Below, piece by piece: positions 1-9,334 of a DNA stretch of 41,011 nt. This DNA comes from Bacteroidales bacterium. Its GTDB lineage: Bacteria; Bacteroidota; Bacteroidia; Bacteroidales; UBA7960. Made by a program: the position numbers and the translations under genes. Location of the stretch: contig PWJZ01000084.1 in assembly GCA_003559855.1 (NCBI GenBank), forward strand, positions 1-41,011. Direction: 5' to 3'. The notes beneath the pieces are model-generated. The model had not been told where the DNA came from. It searched no databases and saw only the letters and a program-made list of their open reading frames with translations. The stretch's first letter is position 1, and each line of letters opens with the position of its first letter.

Positions 1-264
1 AACCCAAATTTGTCATTAGCCGTTTGTTTCTAATTAACACCATTAGATAAAATTATATCCTATGCATTGTTTACAAGGACAGTAGAATGACAAATCGATT
101 AAGAATAACTAAAAATTTGCAATCAAATATGCTTACAAATTAAGTTTTTCTAAATCGGGGTTAAACCCAGCTAAGTCATTAGTTCGCTGCACTCCTAATG
201 ACCAATCTGGGATTAATTAAATAAAAACAATCAATATTAAACGATTACATAAAACCGATACAAC
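1..264. other. Intergenic region upstream of the acyl-CoA ligase
   Basis: No convincing gene is seen here. The octamer GTCATTAG at 12-19 recurs at 175-182, and its reverse complement CTAATGAC lies at 195-202. The second and third copies can form an 8-bp hairpin with a 12-base loop. A weak promoter-like pair on the plus strand, TTTG ending at 119 and TAAGTTTT at 141-148 with a 21-base spacer, could serve the gene at 265, but the -7 element deviates from TAnnTTTG. The hairpin may belong to the end of a gene left of the window or to the leader of the ligase. Confidence 0.4.
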
Positions 265-2052
265 ATGGAAGTAACACGAATATTTGATCTCCTACCCTGG
301 TATAAAGAATTATGTCCTGACAAGCAAGATGCAATTTGCGGAAAAGATAATGGAGAGTGGAAAAAGTATTCAACTGATGAATTCATTGAAAACAGCAACA
401 ATTTGAGTTACGGTTTAGTAAAGCTTGGCATACGAAAAGGTGATAATATAGCTTCTATAACTTTTAACCGGCCCGAATGGAATATTCTCGACATGGGCCT
501 TCAGCAGATAGGTGCTGTTCATATCCCCATATATCCGACAATCAGCGACAGCGATTATCAATACATACTCAATCATGCGGAAGTCAAATATATATTTGTT
601 TCCGGTGAAGAGATGCATCGCAGGATAGAGCATATTATTCCAAAAATCCCCACTTTAAAATCAATATACACTTTTAAAGATCTTTTTGGAGTGCGTCATC
701 TTAATGAGCTTATAGATCTTGGGAGAGACAATCCCGATCCTGAAAAGCTTGAGGGGATCAAAGAATCGATAAGACCTGGTGATCTTGCAACAATAATATA
801 CACAAGTGGCACAACAGGCACTCCCAAAGGAGCTATGCTTACACACGACAACATCGTAAGCAATTTCAAGGCTGCTTCCTATATTCCTCCATTTGGTCCG
901 GAACACAGAGCCATGAGCTTTCTTCCTATTTGCCATATTTACGAAAGGATGATGAATTACGCATTTTTTTATAAAGGGCTCTCGATCTATTATTTATCAA
1001 ACATTGCACAGGTTGCAGACTTTCTGAAGGAAGTACATCCGCATATTATGACCACCGTTCCAAGGTTGCTTGAACGTGTTTATGACAAGATCATGGCCAA
1101 AGGTCGTGCCCTGAAGGGTATTAAACGCCGGCTGTTTTTCTGGTCTCATAACGTTGGGATGAAATACGAGCCTGGGCGTGAAAAAGAGCTCATTTACGGC
1201 ACAAAGCTGAAAATCGCCCGAAAGCTTGTATTCTCAAAATGGAAAGCGGCTTTCGGTGATAACCTTGACATTATAGTATCAGGCGGTGCAGCATTACAAC
1301 CCCGGCTCAACAGAATATTCTGGGCTGTAGGCCTGCGCATCATTGAAGGATACGGGCTTACCGAAACTTCTCCGGTTGTTGCAGTCAGCGACTTCAGCCC
1401 TAACGGGATCAAATTCGGAACGGTCGGGCCGGTGCTGAGAGGCGTTCAGGTCAAAATTGCCGATGACGGTGAAATACTTGTCAAAGGACCAAACGTCATG
1501 AAAGGTTATTATAAAGCCCCCGATTTAACAAAAGAAGTATTTGATGATGAAGGATGGTTCTATACAGGTGATGTGGGGCACATAACACCGGAAGGCCAAT
1601 TGAAAATTACAGACAGAAAGAAAGTAATATTCAAAACCTCTTTCGGCAAATATATTGCTCCACAAATCATCGAAAATAAATTTAAAGAATCGCCTTTTAT
1701 TGACCAAATAATGGTTATAGGTGCCAATCAAAAGTTTGCCGGTGCACTGATCGTTCCAAATTTTGAACACCTGAAAACATGGTGCGAAGTAAAGGGTATT
1801 AAGTTCACAACAAACTCCGATATGATCAATTTACCAAGGATAAAGGAACGAATTGACGAAGAAGTTAAACATTACAATCAGTCATTCGGAGAATACGAAA
1901 AAATAAGAAAGTATGCCCTAATAGATCATGAATGGTCAATTGAAGGCGGACAGCTAAGCGCCACTCTTAAAGTCAGAAGAACACACCTTGAAAAAGAATA
2001 TGTGCACCTGATTAACAAGATATACGTTAACGGAAATAACAACAAGGAATAA
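265..2052 (+). CDS. Long-chain fatty acid--CoA ligase (AMP-forming)
   Basis: This protein activates a fatty acid with ATP to an acyl adenylate and transfers it to CoA, feeding lipid synthesis or degradation in the cytoplasm or at the inner membrane. The 595 aa chain is full length for the long-chain acyl-CoA synthetase (FadD/FAA) branch of the ANL superfamily. The AMP-binding P-loop YTSGTTGTPKG lies near residue 180, the adenylate motif GYGLTETSP near 361, YTGDVG near 433 and the hinge motif DRKK near 450. ATG 265 is used because homology-like sequence starts within about ten residues of it. It is a single gene facing tex tail to tail with an 87-base gap. The broad class is sure; acyl chain length is not readable from the sequence. 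Confidence 0.93.
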   Translation: MEVTRIFDLLPWYKELCPDKQDAICGKDNGEWKKYSTDEFIENSNNLSYGLVKLGIRKGDNIASITFNRPEWNILDMGLQQIGAVHIPIYPTISDSDYQYILNHAEVKYIFVSGEEMHRRIEHIIPKIPTLKSIYTFKDLFGVRHLNELIDLGRDNPDPEKLEGIKESIRPGDLATIIYTSGTTGTPKGAMLTHDNIVSNFKAASYIPPFGPEHRAMSFLPICHIYERMMNYAFFYKGLSIYYLSNIAQVADFLKEVHPHIMTTVPRLLERVYDKIMAKGRALKGIKRRLFFWSHNVGMKYEPGREKELIYGTKLKIARKLVFSKWKAAFGDNLDIIVSGGAALQPRLNRIFWAVGLRIIEGYGLTETSPVVAVSDFSPNGIKFGTVGPVLRGVQVKIADDGEILVKGPNVMKGYYKAPDLTKEVFDDEGWFYTGDVGHITPEGQLKITDRKKVIFKTSFGKYIAPQIIENKFKESPFIDQIMVIGANQKFAGALIVPNFEHLKTWCEVKGIKFTTNSDMINLPRIKERIDEEVKHYNQSFGEYEKIRKYALIDHEWSIEGGQLSATLKVRRTHLEKEYVHLINKIYVNGNNNKE

Positions 2053-2139
2053 TTGTCAGATAACGAGGCGGAAGGCGATAACCGAATTTATAAATAACCT
2101 GCACCAATTGCCAGTTGATGGTTACCGGTTTCCGGGCAA

Positions 2140-4278
2140 TCAAACTTTCATGCTCATATTGATGCGTTTTCTGTTTATATCCACATCAAGTATCTTTACC
2201 TTTACCATTTGGTTCAGTTTAATTATTTCGGCAGGGTCTTTGACGAATTTTTCAGACAACTGACTTATATGTACAAGTCCGTCCTGATGCACACCTACAT
2301 CCACAAAGGCACCGAAAGCAGTTATATTTGTTACTATTCCCGGCAATATCATACCACGTTTCAGATCCTCTATTGAGTTAACATTTTTGTCAAATTCAAA
2401 CGCCACGAATTTTTTTCTGGGATCACGCCCCGGACGTGCCAGTTCCTCAAGAATATCATTTAATGTAGGCAACCCGGTTTGCCCGGTAACATATCTGTTA
2501 ATATCTATTTTCTTTCGTAAAGCTTCATCATTTATCAAATCTGTTGTTGTAGTATTGAGGTCTTTAGCCATTTTTTCCACTACCGTATAACTTTCAGGAT
2601 GCACTGCTGACCGGTCTAATGGATTCTTCGACTGGTTCAACCTCAGGAAGCCGGCTGCAAGTTCGTAAGCTTTATCCCCAAAACGGCGCACTTTTTTCAA
2701 TTCCTCTCGTGATCCTAAAGGCCCGTATTTATTCCGGTATTCAATAATATTTTTTGCCAGCACAGGTCCGAGTCCTGACACATATTTCAACAGCTGCGTA
2801 CTGGCTGTATTAACTTCCACACCGACAGCATTGACGCAACTGATCACGACATCATCAAGGCTTTGCTGCAGTGCTTTTTGATCGACATCATGCTGATACT
2901 GTCCGACTCCAATTGATTTAGGGTCAATTTTTACGAGTTCTGCCAGCGGATCAGCCAACCGGCGTCCTATTGATACACCACTCCTTACTGTTACATCATA
3001 TTCAGGAAATTCTTCACGCGCCAATGGTGATGCCGAATACACTGATGCACCGCTCTCATTGACCATTACCGCTTTCACATCACGATCAAACCTGATACGA
3101 CGAATAAGATTTTCCGTTTCACGGCTGGCCGTACCGTTGCCAATAGCAATAGCCTCAATATCATATGCATCCACAAGGCTTTGTATTTTTTTTTGTGCTT
3201 GCCTCCATTCCTTTTGCGGAGGATGAGGGTATACAGTCTCATTATGAAGCAACCTTCCCTGTTTATCAAGACAAACTATCTTACATCCTGTCTTGAACCC
3301 GGGATCAACAGCAAGGATGTTTTCCTGGCCCAAAGGCGGTGCCAATAACAACTGCCGCAGGTTGTCGGCAAAAACTTTTATCTCTTTTTCATCTGCCTTT
3401 TGTTTATATAGCTGCCGCATCTCATTTTCCATAGAAGGTGCTATCAGCCTCTTATAACTGTCTTTCACAGCTTCGGCAACCTGATTGGATAACGGTCCAT
3501 TACCCTTAACAAAAAGCTGTTTGAGGATCTCCAAAGCCTTATTTTCGGAAGGTGCTATAGTGATCCTAAGAAATTTTTCATTTTCGCCTCTAAACATTGC
3601 AAGAATTCGATGTGACGGCACCCCCGACAGCTTCTCCTCCCAGTCAAAATAAGCCTGGTATTTGCTGCCTTCGCTCTCTTTATCCTTAATAACAGAGCTT
3701 TTGACAAAGGCTTCCTTTTCAAATAACCTTCGGATGCGATTGCGCGCTGTTGCATTTTCATTTACCCACTCAGCAATAATATCCCTTGCACCGGCCAAAG
3801 CCTCTTCAGTATCTGCCACCTCATTCTCTTTCGATACATAAATCCCTGCTTCATGCTCCAAATCCATTTTCTGCTGCGAAAACAGCTTTTTGGCCAACGG
3901 CTCAAGACCTTTGGCAATTGCAATGGTAGCACGTGTATTACGCTTCGGACGGTAAGGAAGATAAAGATCCTCAAGCTCACTGAGCTTCTGTGCAGATAAG
4001 ATCTTCCCTTCAAGTTCGTCAGTCATATATCCCTGCTCACGTAAAGATCCAAGAATAGCTTCCCTCCTCTTTTCCAGCTCCTTAAGCTGTGCATAACGGT
4101 CGCGTATATACCGTAGCTGAACCTCGTCCATCGAACCGGTCAACTCTTTACGATACCTCGCTATGAAAGGAATAGTAGCTCCGCCTTCCAACAAATCTGC
4201 CGCCTTAACCGTTTGCCACGACTTTACTCCAAGCTCAGCCGAAATTATCTCTATGAATTTATTCATTATTTCTGCCAT
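2140..4278 (-). CDS. tex: Tex family RNA-binding transcription accessory protein
   Basis: Tex is a cytoplasmic nucleic-acid-binding protein connected to transcription and RNA handling. The 712 aa length is that of a full Tex. Visible parts in order are the helical N-terminal domain with the ATIPFIARYRKE segment near residue 35, a YqgF/RNase H-like domain opening with ILAVDPGFKTG near 320, helix-hairpin-helix motifs near 495-565 (SGLGPVLAKNIIEYR) and a C-terminal S1 domain from about 640 (TNITAFGAFVDVGVHQDGLV). Two in-frame ATGs are possible, at 4278 and 4266 (MNKFIEII); the second resembles the usual family start more closely. The gene is divergent from the S9 peptidase, and a good promoter candidate lies at 4334-4361. 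Confidence 0.95.
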   Translation of the reverse strand: MAEIMNKFIEIISAELGVKSWQTVKAADLLEGGATIPFIARYRKELTGSMDEVQLRYIRDRYAQLKELEKRREAILGSLREQGYMTDELEGKILSAQKLSELEDLYLPYRPKRNTRATIAIAKGLEPLAKKLFSQQKMDLEHEAGIYVSKENEVADTEEALAGARDIIAEWVNENATARNRIRRLFEKEAFVKSSVIKDKESEGSKYQAYFDWEEKLSGVPSHRILAMFRGENEKFLRITIAPSENKALEILKQLFVKGNGPLSNQVAEAVKDSYKRLIAPSMENEMRQLYKQKADEKEIKVFADNLRQLLLAPPLGQENILAVDPGFKTGCKIVCLDKQGRLLHNETVYPHPPQKEWRQAQKKIQSLVDAYDIEAIAIGNGTASRETENLIRRIRFDRDVKAVMVNESGASVYSASPLAREEFPEYDVTVRSGVSIGRRLADPLAELVKIDPKSIGVGQYQHDVDQKALQQSLDDVVISCVNAVGVEVNTASTQLLKYVSGLGPVLAKNIIEYRNKYGPLGSREELKKVRRFGDKAYELAAGFLRLNQSKNPLDRSAVHPESYTVVEKMAKDLNTTTTDLINDEALRKKIDINRYVTGQTGLPTLNDILEELARPGRDPRKKFVAFEFDKNVNSIEDLKRGMILPGIVTNITAFGAFVDVGVHQDGLVHISQLSEKFVKDPAEIIKLNQMVKVKILDVDINRKRINMSMKV

Positions 4279-4333
4279 AATCTGTATATAACGTAAAAAT
4301 TTTAAGCCCGAACAAACAAATAAAATAAAAAAA

Positions 4334-4361
4334 CAAACTTAAAACAACCTAAAGAAATCAA
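4334..4361 (-). promoter_or_regulatory. Bacteroidota-type promoter for tex
   Basis: On the minus strand the sequence reads TTG (4361-4359), 17 bases, then TAAGTTTG (4341-4334), which matches the TAnnTTTG -7 element of Bacteroidota sigma factors. Transcription would start near 4329 and give a leader of about 50 bases. The other side of the 252-base divergent gap has no equally clear element for the peptidase. It holds a small inverted repeat, CCTTA-TAAT-TAAGG, at 4430-4443. Confidence 0.45.
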
Positions 4362-4530
4362 AAAATGAAACTTTAACAATACACAATATAATTTATTTCT
4401 CAAAAAAGTCATATATTTAACCCTTTAAACCTTATAATTAAGGCTTTTGAAATGTTTATATGAATCTTTTAAGTAATTATATAAACTTTCTTAAAATATA
4501 GAATGGTTTTTTCACCAAATAAATATCAAT

Positions 4531-7368
4531 ATGAAAACTTTCACATTTTTCCTTTTTTTATCTGCGGTCGCAATTATTAATATTACAGCCAATCAACACA
4601 AGCATCCTTTAACTCATGATGATTACGATCATTGGAACTACATTAACAGACCTGTTATAAGCGAAAACGGCGAATGGATAAGCTATCAGGTCCATCCGCA
4701 GGACGGCGACGGTATATTATGTATTTACGAGAGAAGGTCAAAAAAAACAGATACTGTACTCCGGGGCTCAGGGCACGTTTTTTCGGGCAACAGCAAATTT
4801 ATTGCATACAGGATAGTACCCCAAAAAGAGCTGGTAAGGCAGGCAAAGCTTAATAACAAAGGGAAACAAGATATGCCTGTAGATACATTGGGTATCACAA
4901 TTCTAAAAGAACGCAAAACAAAGCGTTTTCCGGCAGTAAAATCATATATGGTACCAGGAAAGGGCAAAAATTGGATGGCTTTTGTATATGAACATGAAAA
5001 AGAGATCATAAAAAACGACACAATACCTGGGGATCAAACTGAAAATAAGAATAACGAAAGTGATAACGGGGAGCCGGAAACAAAGGCTGTTGAGAAACTG
5101 GTAATTTACAACCCCATTGAAGATAAAAAGCATGAGTTCGCGAAACCGGCTCAATACAGAATATCTGAAAACGGAGAATTAATTGCTTTCGTAACAAAAG
5201 ACGACAAGGATACTATTGAAGTAAGCACATTGAACATTTTCGAGACACAAACCGAAAAACACAGCAAAATATTCAGCAAGGCGGGTGAACTCGCACAATT
5301 ACAAACGGACAAAGCAGGCAGACAGCTGGCTTTTGTATTTACTGCCGACACCAATGATGTGAAAACTTACGGGCTATATTATTATGAAATTGGCATGGAT
5401 GCTCCATCATTAGTTGCCGGTTCCTCTTCAAACCGGATCTTTGATGGCTGGCATATCAGTCCTCACCAAACTCTGAGATTTTCGGAATCCGGCGAACGTC
5501 TGTTTTTCGGTACTTGTCCTATACCTGAACCCGAACCTGAAGACACCCTCCTTGAAGAAGAAAAGTACAGCCTTGATATCTGGCACTGGCAGGATCCTCT
5601 CCTGCAAACTCAGCAACATGTGGAGCTTTCAAGCGAAAAAAGAAGGTCATATCTTGCTGTATACAAAACCAACGACAACGACATCTGGCAGATTGCAGAC
5701 ACGACAATACGCAATGTAAATACAGCAGGAAATGATGATGCCCGTTTTGCCATAGGCTATAATTATCAGCCTTACCAGATCAAACCCACATGGCACGTTA
5801 ACCGCCAGCGCGATGTATATCTTCTGGATATTGAAAAACAGGAAAAAAAAATGATACTGGAAGAAGCCATTTTAGTATACGGGCTTTCCCCAAACGGCAA
5901 TTATATTATATGGTTTGACAGCAATGATTCTCACTGGTATGTTCATGACAACAACACGGGTGATATTCGTATTATTTCTGAAATGGTTGATGTACCGCTA
6001 TACAGAGAACCGTGGGATCAGCCACGCACCCCCCCGCCTTCCGGAATAGCCGGATGGTTTAAAAATGATGAAGCCGTACTTGTTTATGATGATTATGATA
6101 TATGGCAACTTGACCCTGAAGCTGAAAAGGAACCTGTTAACATAACAATGAACCGTGGCAGGGATAATTATAACAGGTTTCGCTACATAAAAACCGACAG
6201 GGAAGAAATATTTATTGATAAAACCGAGCCTTTACTGCTAAGCGTTTTTAATGAAAAAACAAAGGTTTCGGGTTTTTGCAATTACTATTTAGACAGGTGG
6301 CGCACATTCTTTACCAATCTGATAAGTGAAGAAAGCACTTTCCGTTTTGTTGAAAAAGCACGTAATGAAGACAGAATAATATGGCGAAGAGGTAATTTTA
6401 AAGAATACAATGATCTATATGTCAGCAAGCCTGATTTTTCGGATATTGTCAGAATAAGCAATGCCAATCCTCAACAGCAGGACTATCTCTGGGGGGATGT
6501 TAAGCTGGTTGATTGGGTTTCATTTAACAATGATACGCTGCAGGGGCTTTTATACACACCTGAAAATATGGAGCCGGAAAAACGATATCCAATGATAGTA
6601 TATTTTTACGAACGACTTTCCAACACAAAGCATCGACATTACGTGCCGTCTCCAAGCCGTTCGGTGATCAATATACCTTTTTTTACCAGCAACGGTTATA
6701 TAGTATTTGTACCTGACATAAAATATCAAATAGGTTATCCGGGTCAGAGTGCATTTGATGCAGTTGTCAGCGGTACACAAAGCATGGTTGAAAAATATGA
6801 TTTTATTGACCGGGACAATATCGGGTTGCAGGGACAAAGCTGGGGAGGTTACCAGGTAGTATGGATAATAACCCGTACTAATATGTTTAAGGCAGCTATG
6901 GCCGGAACCCCTGTTTGTAATATGATCAGCGCATACGGCGGCATCAGGTGGACAAGTGGCAGATCCCGCCAATATCAGTACGAGCAAACTCAAAGCCGGT
7001 TGGGTGGCTCATTATGGGAAACACCACACCTCTATTACAAAAATAGTTCTATCTTTTTTGCCGATAAAATAGAAACACCACTGCTGATAATGCACAACGA
7101 CGAAGATGGCGCAGTGCCATGGTACCAGGGAATAGAGCTTTTTACAGCTCTGAGACGTTTGCAAAAACCGGTATGGATGCTCTCCTATGACGGCGAAGCT
7201 CATAACTTGCAACGCAGACCTAACAGGCTTGATCTTAGCATTCGAATGCACCAGTTCTTTGACCATTACCTGAAAGAAAAATCAGCTCCAAGATGGCTAA
7301 AATATGGAATACCGGCAATAGATAAAGGCAGGGTATCAGGGTATGAGCTTATTAATGGCGAACAATGA
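4531..7368 (+). CDS. Secreted S9 family peptidase (prolyl oligopeptidase-like)
   Basis: This is a serine peptidase expected to cleave peptides in the periplasm or at the cell surface. The first 20 or so residues form a signal peptide (hydrophobic core FTFFLFLSAVAII). A long beta-propeller-like region with many D/W-rich repeats follows to about residue 640, then the alpha/beta-hydrolase domain. The catalytic triad is readable: Ser770 in GQSWGGY, Asp859 in the HNDEDGAVP motif and His891 in GEAHN. At 945 aa it is longer than classic DPP4-type enzymes (about 700-800 aa). Part of the excess is a charged, low-complexity insert near residues 168-187. It has no T9SS sorting domain at the C-terminus, so Sec export to the periplasm is the simplest reading. 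Exact peptide specificity cannot be assigned. Confidence 0.9.
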   Translation: MKTFTFFLFLSAVAIINITANQHKHPLTHDDYDHWNYINRPVISENGEWISYQVHPQDGDGILCIYERRSKKTDTVLRGSGHVFSGNSKFIAYRIVPQKELVRQAKLNNKGKQDMPVDTLGITILKERKTKRFPAVKSYMVPGKGKNWMAFVYEHEKEIIKNDTIPGDQTENKNNESDNGEPETKAVEKLVIYNPIEDKKHEFAKPAQYRISENGELIAFVTKDDKDTIEVSTLNIFETQTEKHSKIFSKAGELAQLQTDKAGRQLAFVFTADTNDVKTYGLYYYEIGMDAPSLVAGSSSNRIFDGWHISPHQTLRFSESGERLFFGTCPIPEPEPEDTLLEEEKYSLDIWHWQDPLLQTQQHVELSSEKRRSYLAVYKTNDNDIWQIADTTIRNVNTAGNDDARFAIGYNYQPYQIKPTWHVNRQRDVYLLDIEKQEKKMILEEAILVYGLSPNGNYIIWFDSNDSHWYVHDNNTGDIRIISEMVDVPLYREPWDQPRTPPPSGIAGWFKNDEAVLVYDDYDIWQLDPEAEKEPVNITMNRGRDNYNRFRYIKTDREEIFIDKTEPLLLSVFNEKTKVSGFCNYYLDRWRTFFTNLISEESTFRFVEKARNEDRIIWRRGNFKEYNDLYVSKPDFSDIVRISNANPQQQDYLWGDVKLVDWVSFNNDTLQGLLYTPENMEPEKRYPMIVYFYERLSNTKHRHYVPSPSRSVINIPFFTSNGYIVFVPDIKYQIGYPGQSAFDAVVSGTQSMVEKYDFIDRDNIGLQGQSWGGYQVVWIITRTNMFKAAMAGTPVCNMISAYGGIRWTSGRSRQYQYEQTQSRLGGSLWETPHLYYKNSSIFFADKIETPLLIMHNDEDGAVPWYQGIELFTALRRLQKPVWMLSYDGEAHNLQRRPNRLDLSIRMHQFFDHYLKEKSAPRWLKYGIPAIDKGRVSGYELINGEQ

Positions 7369-7434
7369 AACCCGGGCTTTATACCGACATCCTGATTAAA
7401 ATCCTTTAAACACAGGCAGATTAAATAAATATTG

Positions 7435-8040
7435 TTACAACGGCAACTTTAACTGCTCATTAATTTTAAAAGTTTTTCTGTGGTATTGCGAAATACCATG
7501 CAACCGTATCATTTCCCTGTGATACGCTGTTGGATAACCTTTGTTTTTGTTCCAGCCATAATGCGGATACTCTTTATGAATACTCATCATATACTTATCA
7601 CGATAAGTCTTTGCTAAAATTGAGGCTGCTGCTATTGACATATACTTTGCATCTCCCTTTACTATACATTTATGGTGTATTTCACCGTAAGGCTTAAACC
7701 TGTTTCCGTCAACAATTATGTTTTCAGGTCGTATTTTAAGGTTATCCAATGTCTTATGCATTGCAAGAATAGAAGCGTTAAGAATATTAATTTTATCAAT
7801 TTCATTATTATCAATAGCTGCTACAGACCATGCAACGGCTTTTTGTTTGATAATCACGCAAATCTTTTCGCGTTCGTGCGGTGAAAGTTTTTTTGAATCC
7901 TGCAGCCGTTCTGAAAGGTGTCGTGAAGGACTGCCGGGCAAGATAACTGCGGCAGCAAAAACAGGACCCGCCAGACATCCCCTTCCGGCTTCATCGCAAC
8001 CGGCTTCAATTTTCCTTTTAGTATGACAGGGTTGCAACAT
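7435..8040 (-). CDS. rnhB: Ribonuclease HII
   Basis: RNase HII nicks RNA-DNA hybrids and removes misincorporated ribonucleotides. The 201 aa length from ATG 8040 is normal for the family. All four metal-binding acidic residues are visible: Asp16 and Glu17 in GCDEAGRG, Asp111 in VDGNRF and Asp130 in KGD. The SIAAASILAKTYRD block follows. The frame stays open upstream to 8118, but the extra 26 residues resemble nothing in the family and are cysteine- and tyrosine-rich, so ATG 8040 is preferred. It is the last gene of the minus-strand run, 117 bases after the glycosyltransferase, and faces the S9 peptidase tail to tail. Confidence 0.95.
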   Translation of the reverse strand: MLQPCHTKRKIEAGCDEAGRGCLAGPVFAAAVILPGSPSRHLSERLQDSKKLSPHEREKICVIIKQKAVAWSVAAIDNNEIDKINILNASILAMHKTLDNLKIRPENIIVDGNRFKPYGEIHHKCIVKGDAKYMSIAAASILAKTYRDKYMMSIHKEYPHYGWNKNKGYPTAYHREMIRLHGISQYHRKTFKINEQLKLPL

Positions 8041-8157
8041 TAGTTTTATTGTTTTAACAAAACATTGATGACGCCTATCATGCGGATATACACAGATATA
8101 TATAATATCAGCGATCATCCGTCAAGTCAGCGTTATCCGGATCCTATTACTTCATGT

Positions 8158-9240
8158 TCACTTTGCAATCTCTTTAAAATAGCTTAAATAAATGTCTTTA
8201 TGCGAATCAAACGAATATTTTTCTATAACGGTCTTCCTCCCTTCTTTTCCAAGTTGCCCGCGCAATTCAAAAGAATCAACAAGCATACAAAGCTTTTCAA
8301 ACCAATCATCATCATCAGAAGCAAGAAAACCATTAACACCATGTTGTATGATCTCTTTATTAACACCAACAGGCGACATAACAGCAGGAATTTCCAATGC
8401 CATGTACTGCAATCCTTTAAATCCACATTTCCCTCGTGTCCATTGATTATCGGGTAAAGGCATTATCCCTATATCAACATGGTTTAAATCTTCTATTTCA
8501 TTCACTTTCTTCCACCTTATATTTTCAAGGCCTTCAATACCAGCTTCTAAAGGCTCGTCAGATATAACTCTGAAACATACACGTTCTCCGTATTTTTCTC
8601 TCAATCTTTTCAATACCGGCACAGCCATGGCAAGATGTTTCAATGTTGTGGAGGAACCTGTCCAGCCTATACATACGGGATTATGCCCCGTTTTATTAAC
8701 AGGAGCATAGTAACCGGTATCTATTGTAGTAGGAAAGATTTTTACATTATGATTATATTTTGTTGCGTAATCTGCCAGGTATTTATTTCCAACAAACACG
8801 GTATCTGCCAGTTTTATTATTGCGGGCGTTTTTGAAGGTCTTTTCAGAAAAGCCAGGTTACGGTTGCCCTCCGAAACCTCTTTCAGCCATATGGAATCAT
8901 CAAAATCAAGAACTACAGGTATGCCTGTTTTTTTCAGGCGCATTTCAAAAAATGACGTTCCAAGCATAATAGCTTCACGGTAAAGAAAGATAATATCGAA
9001 ATTTTTTACCAGTTTCAGGTCTTTAATTCTTTTTCTGATACTTTTAAGCAAAATCCGGAATTTGGCAAAGAACTTTCCGGGTGCGTAGAATGCGTTGTCG
9101 TCAGACTCATCAATCAAATATGATATATGTGTATCAAATCCGTTTTTGTTGAGATAACCCGTATATTGCTCAAAACGGAATCTCTGTCCCGGTGATCTTC
9201 CCGGGCGATGAGCAACCAGAAAAAGTATCCTTTTATTCAC
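8158..9240 (-). CDS. Glycosyltransferase, GT4-like (GT-B fold)
   Basis: This is probably a cytoplasmic glycosyltransferase for a cell-surface polysaccharide or glycolipid. The N-terminal part begins KRILFLVAHRPGRSPGQRFR, typical of GT4-like proteins. The C-terminal half has GWTGSSTTLKHL and the nucleotide-sugar-binding region PLPDNQWTRGKCGFKGLQYM followed by ALEIPAVMSPVGVNKEI. The frame can be extended to a TTG at 9315, but the extra 25 residues do not look conserved and the family start coincides with GTG 9240, giving 360 aa. It lies 94 bases downstream of purQ and upstream of rnhB. Donor and acceptor are unknown. The rfbA/epimerase genes 4-6 kb upstream suggest a shared envelope role, but that is inference. 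Confidence 0.82.
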   Translation of the reverse strand: MNKRILFLVAHRPGRSPGQRFRFEQYTGYLNKNGFDTHISYLIDESDDNAFYAPGKFFAKFRILLKSIRKRIKDLKLVKNFDIIFLYREAIMLGTSFFEMRLKKTGIPVVLDFDDSIWLKEVSEGNRNLAFLKRPSKTPAIIKLADTVFVGNKYLADYATKYNHNVKIFPTTIDTGYYAPVNKTGHNPVCIGWTGSSTTLKHLAMAVPVLKRLREKYGERVCFRVISDEPLEAGIEGLENIRWKKVNEIEDLNHVDIGIMPLPDNQWTRGKCGFKGLQYMALEIPAVMSPVGVNKEIIQHGVNGFLASDDDDWFEKLCMLVDSFELRGQLGKEGRKTVIEKYSFDSHKDIYLSYFKEIAK

Positions 9241-9334
9241 AGCTTTTATTTTGTTGCCGGGTAACAAGTTGCAGGCACAAAAAGATGTTTGTTGTCGGCT
9301 ACCCGCAATCAGCAACCCAATACCACAATGAATC

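Noticed and set aside
2107-2140. Bidirectional terminator between the acyl-CoA ligase and tex
   Set aside because: ATTGCC and GGCAAT can pair, but the stem is 6 bases with a 22-base loop and there is no T-run.
6550-6993. 147-codon open frame opposite the S9 peptidase catalytic region
   Set aside because: It lies antisense to the catalytic domain of a well-supported gene and has no recognisable domain.
7369-7434. Terminator around CCCGGG between the S9 peptidase and rnhB
   Set aside because: The palindrome is too short for a hairpin with a loop and has no T-run beside it.
8041-8118. N-terminal extension of rnhB
   Set aside because: The RNase HII family begins close to the GCDEAGRG motif; the extension is cysteine/tyrosine-rich and not family-like.
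9241-9315. N-terminal extension of the glycosyltransferase to a TTG
   Set aside because: The GT4-like N-terminus starts at NKRILFLVAH, matching GTG 9240.
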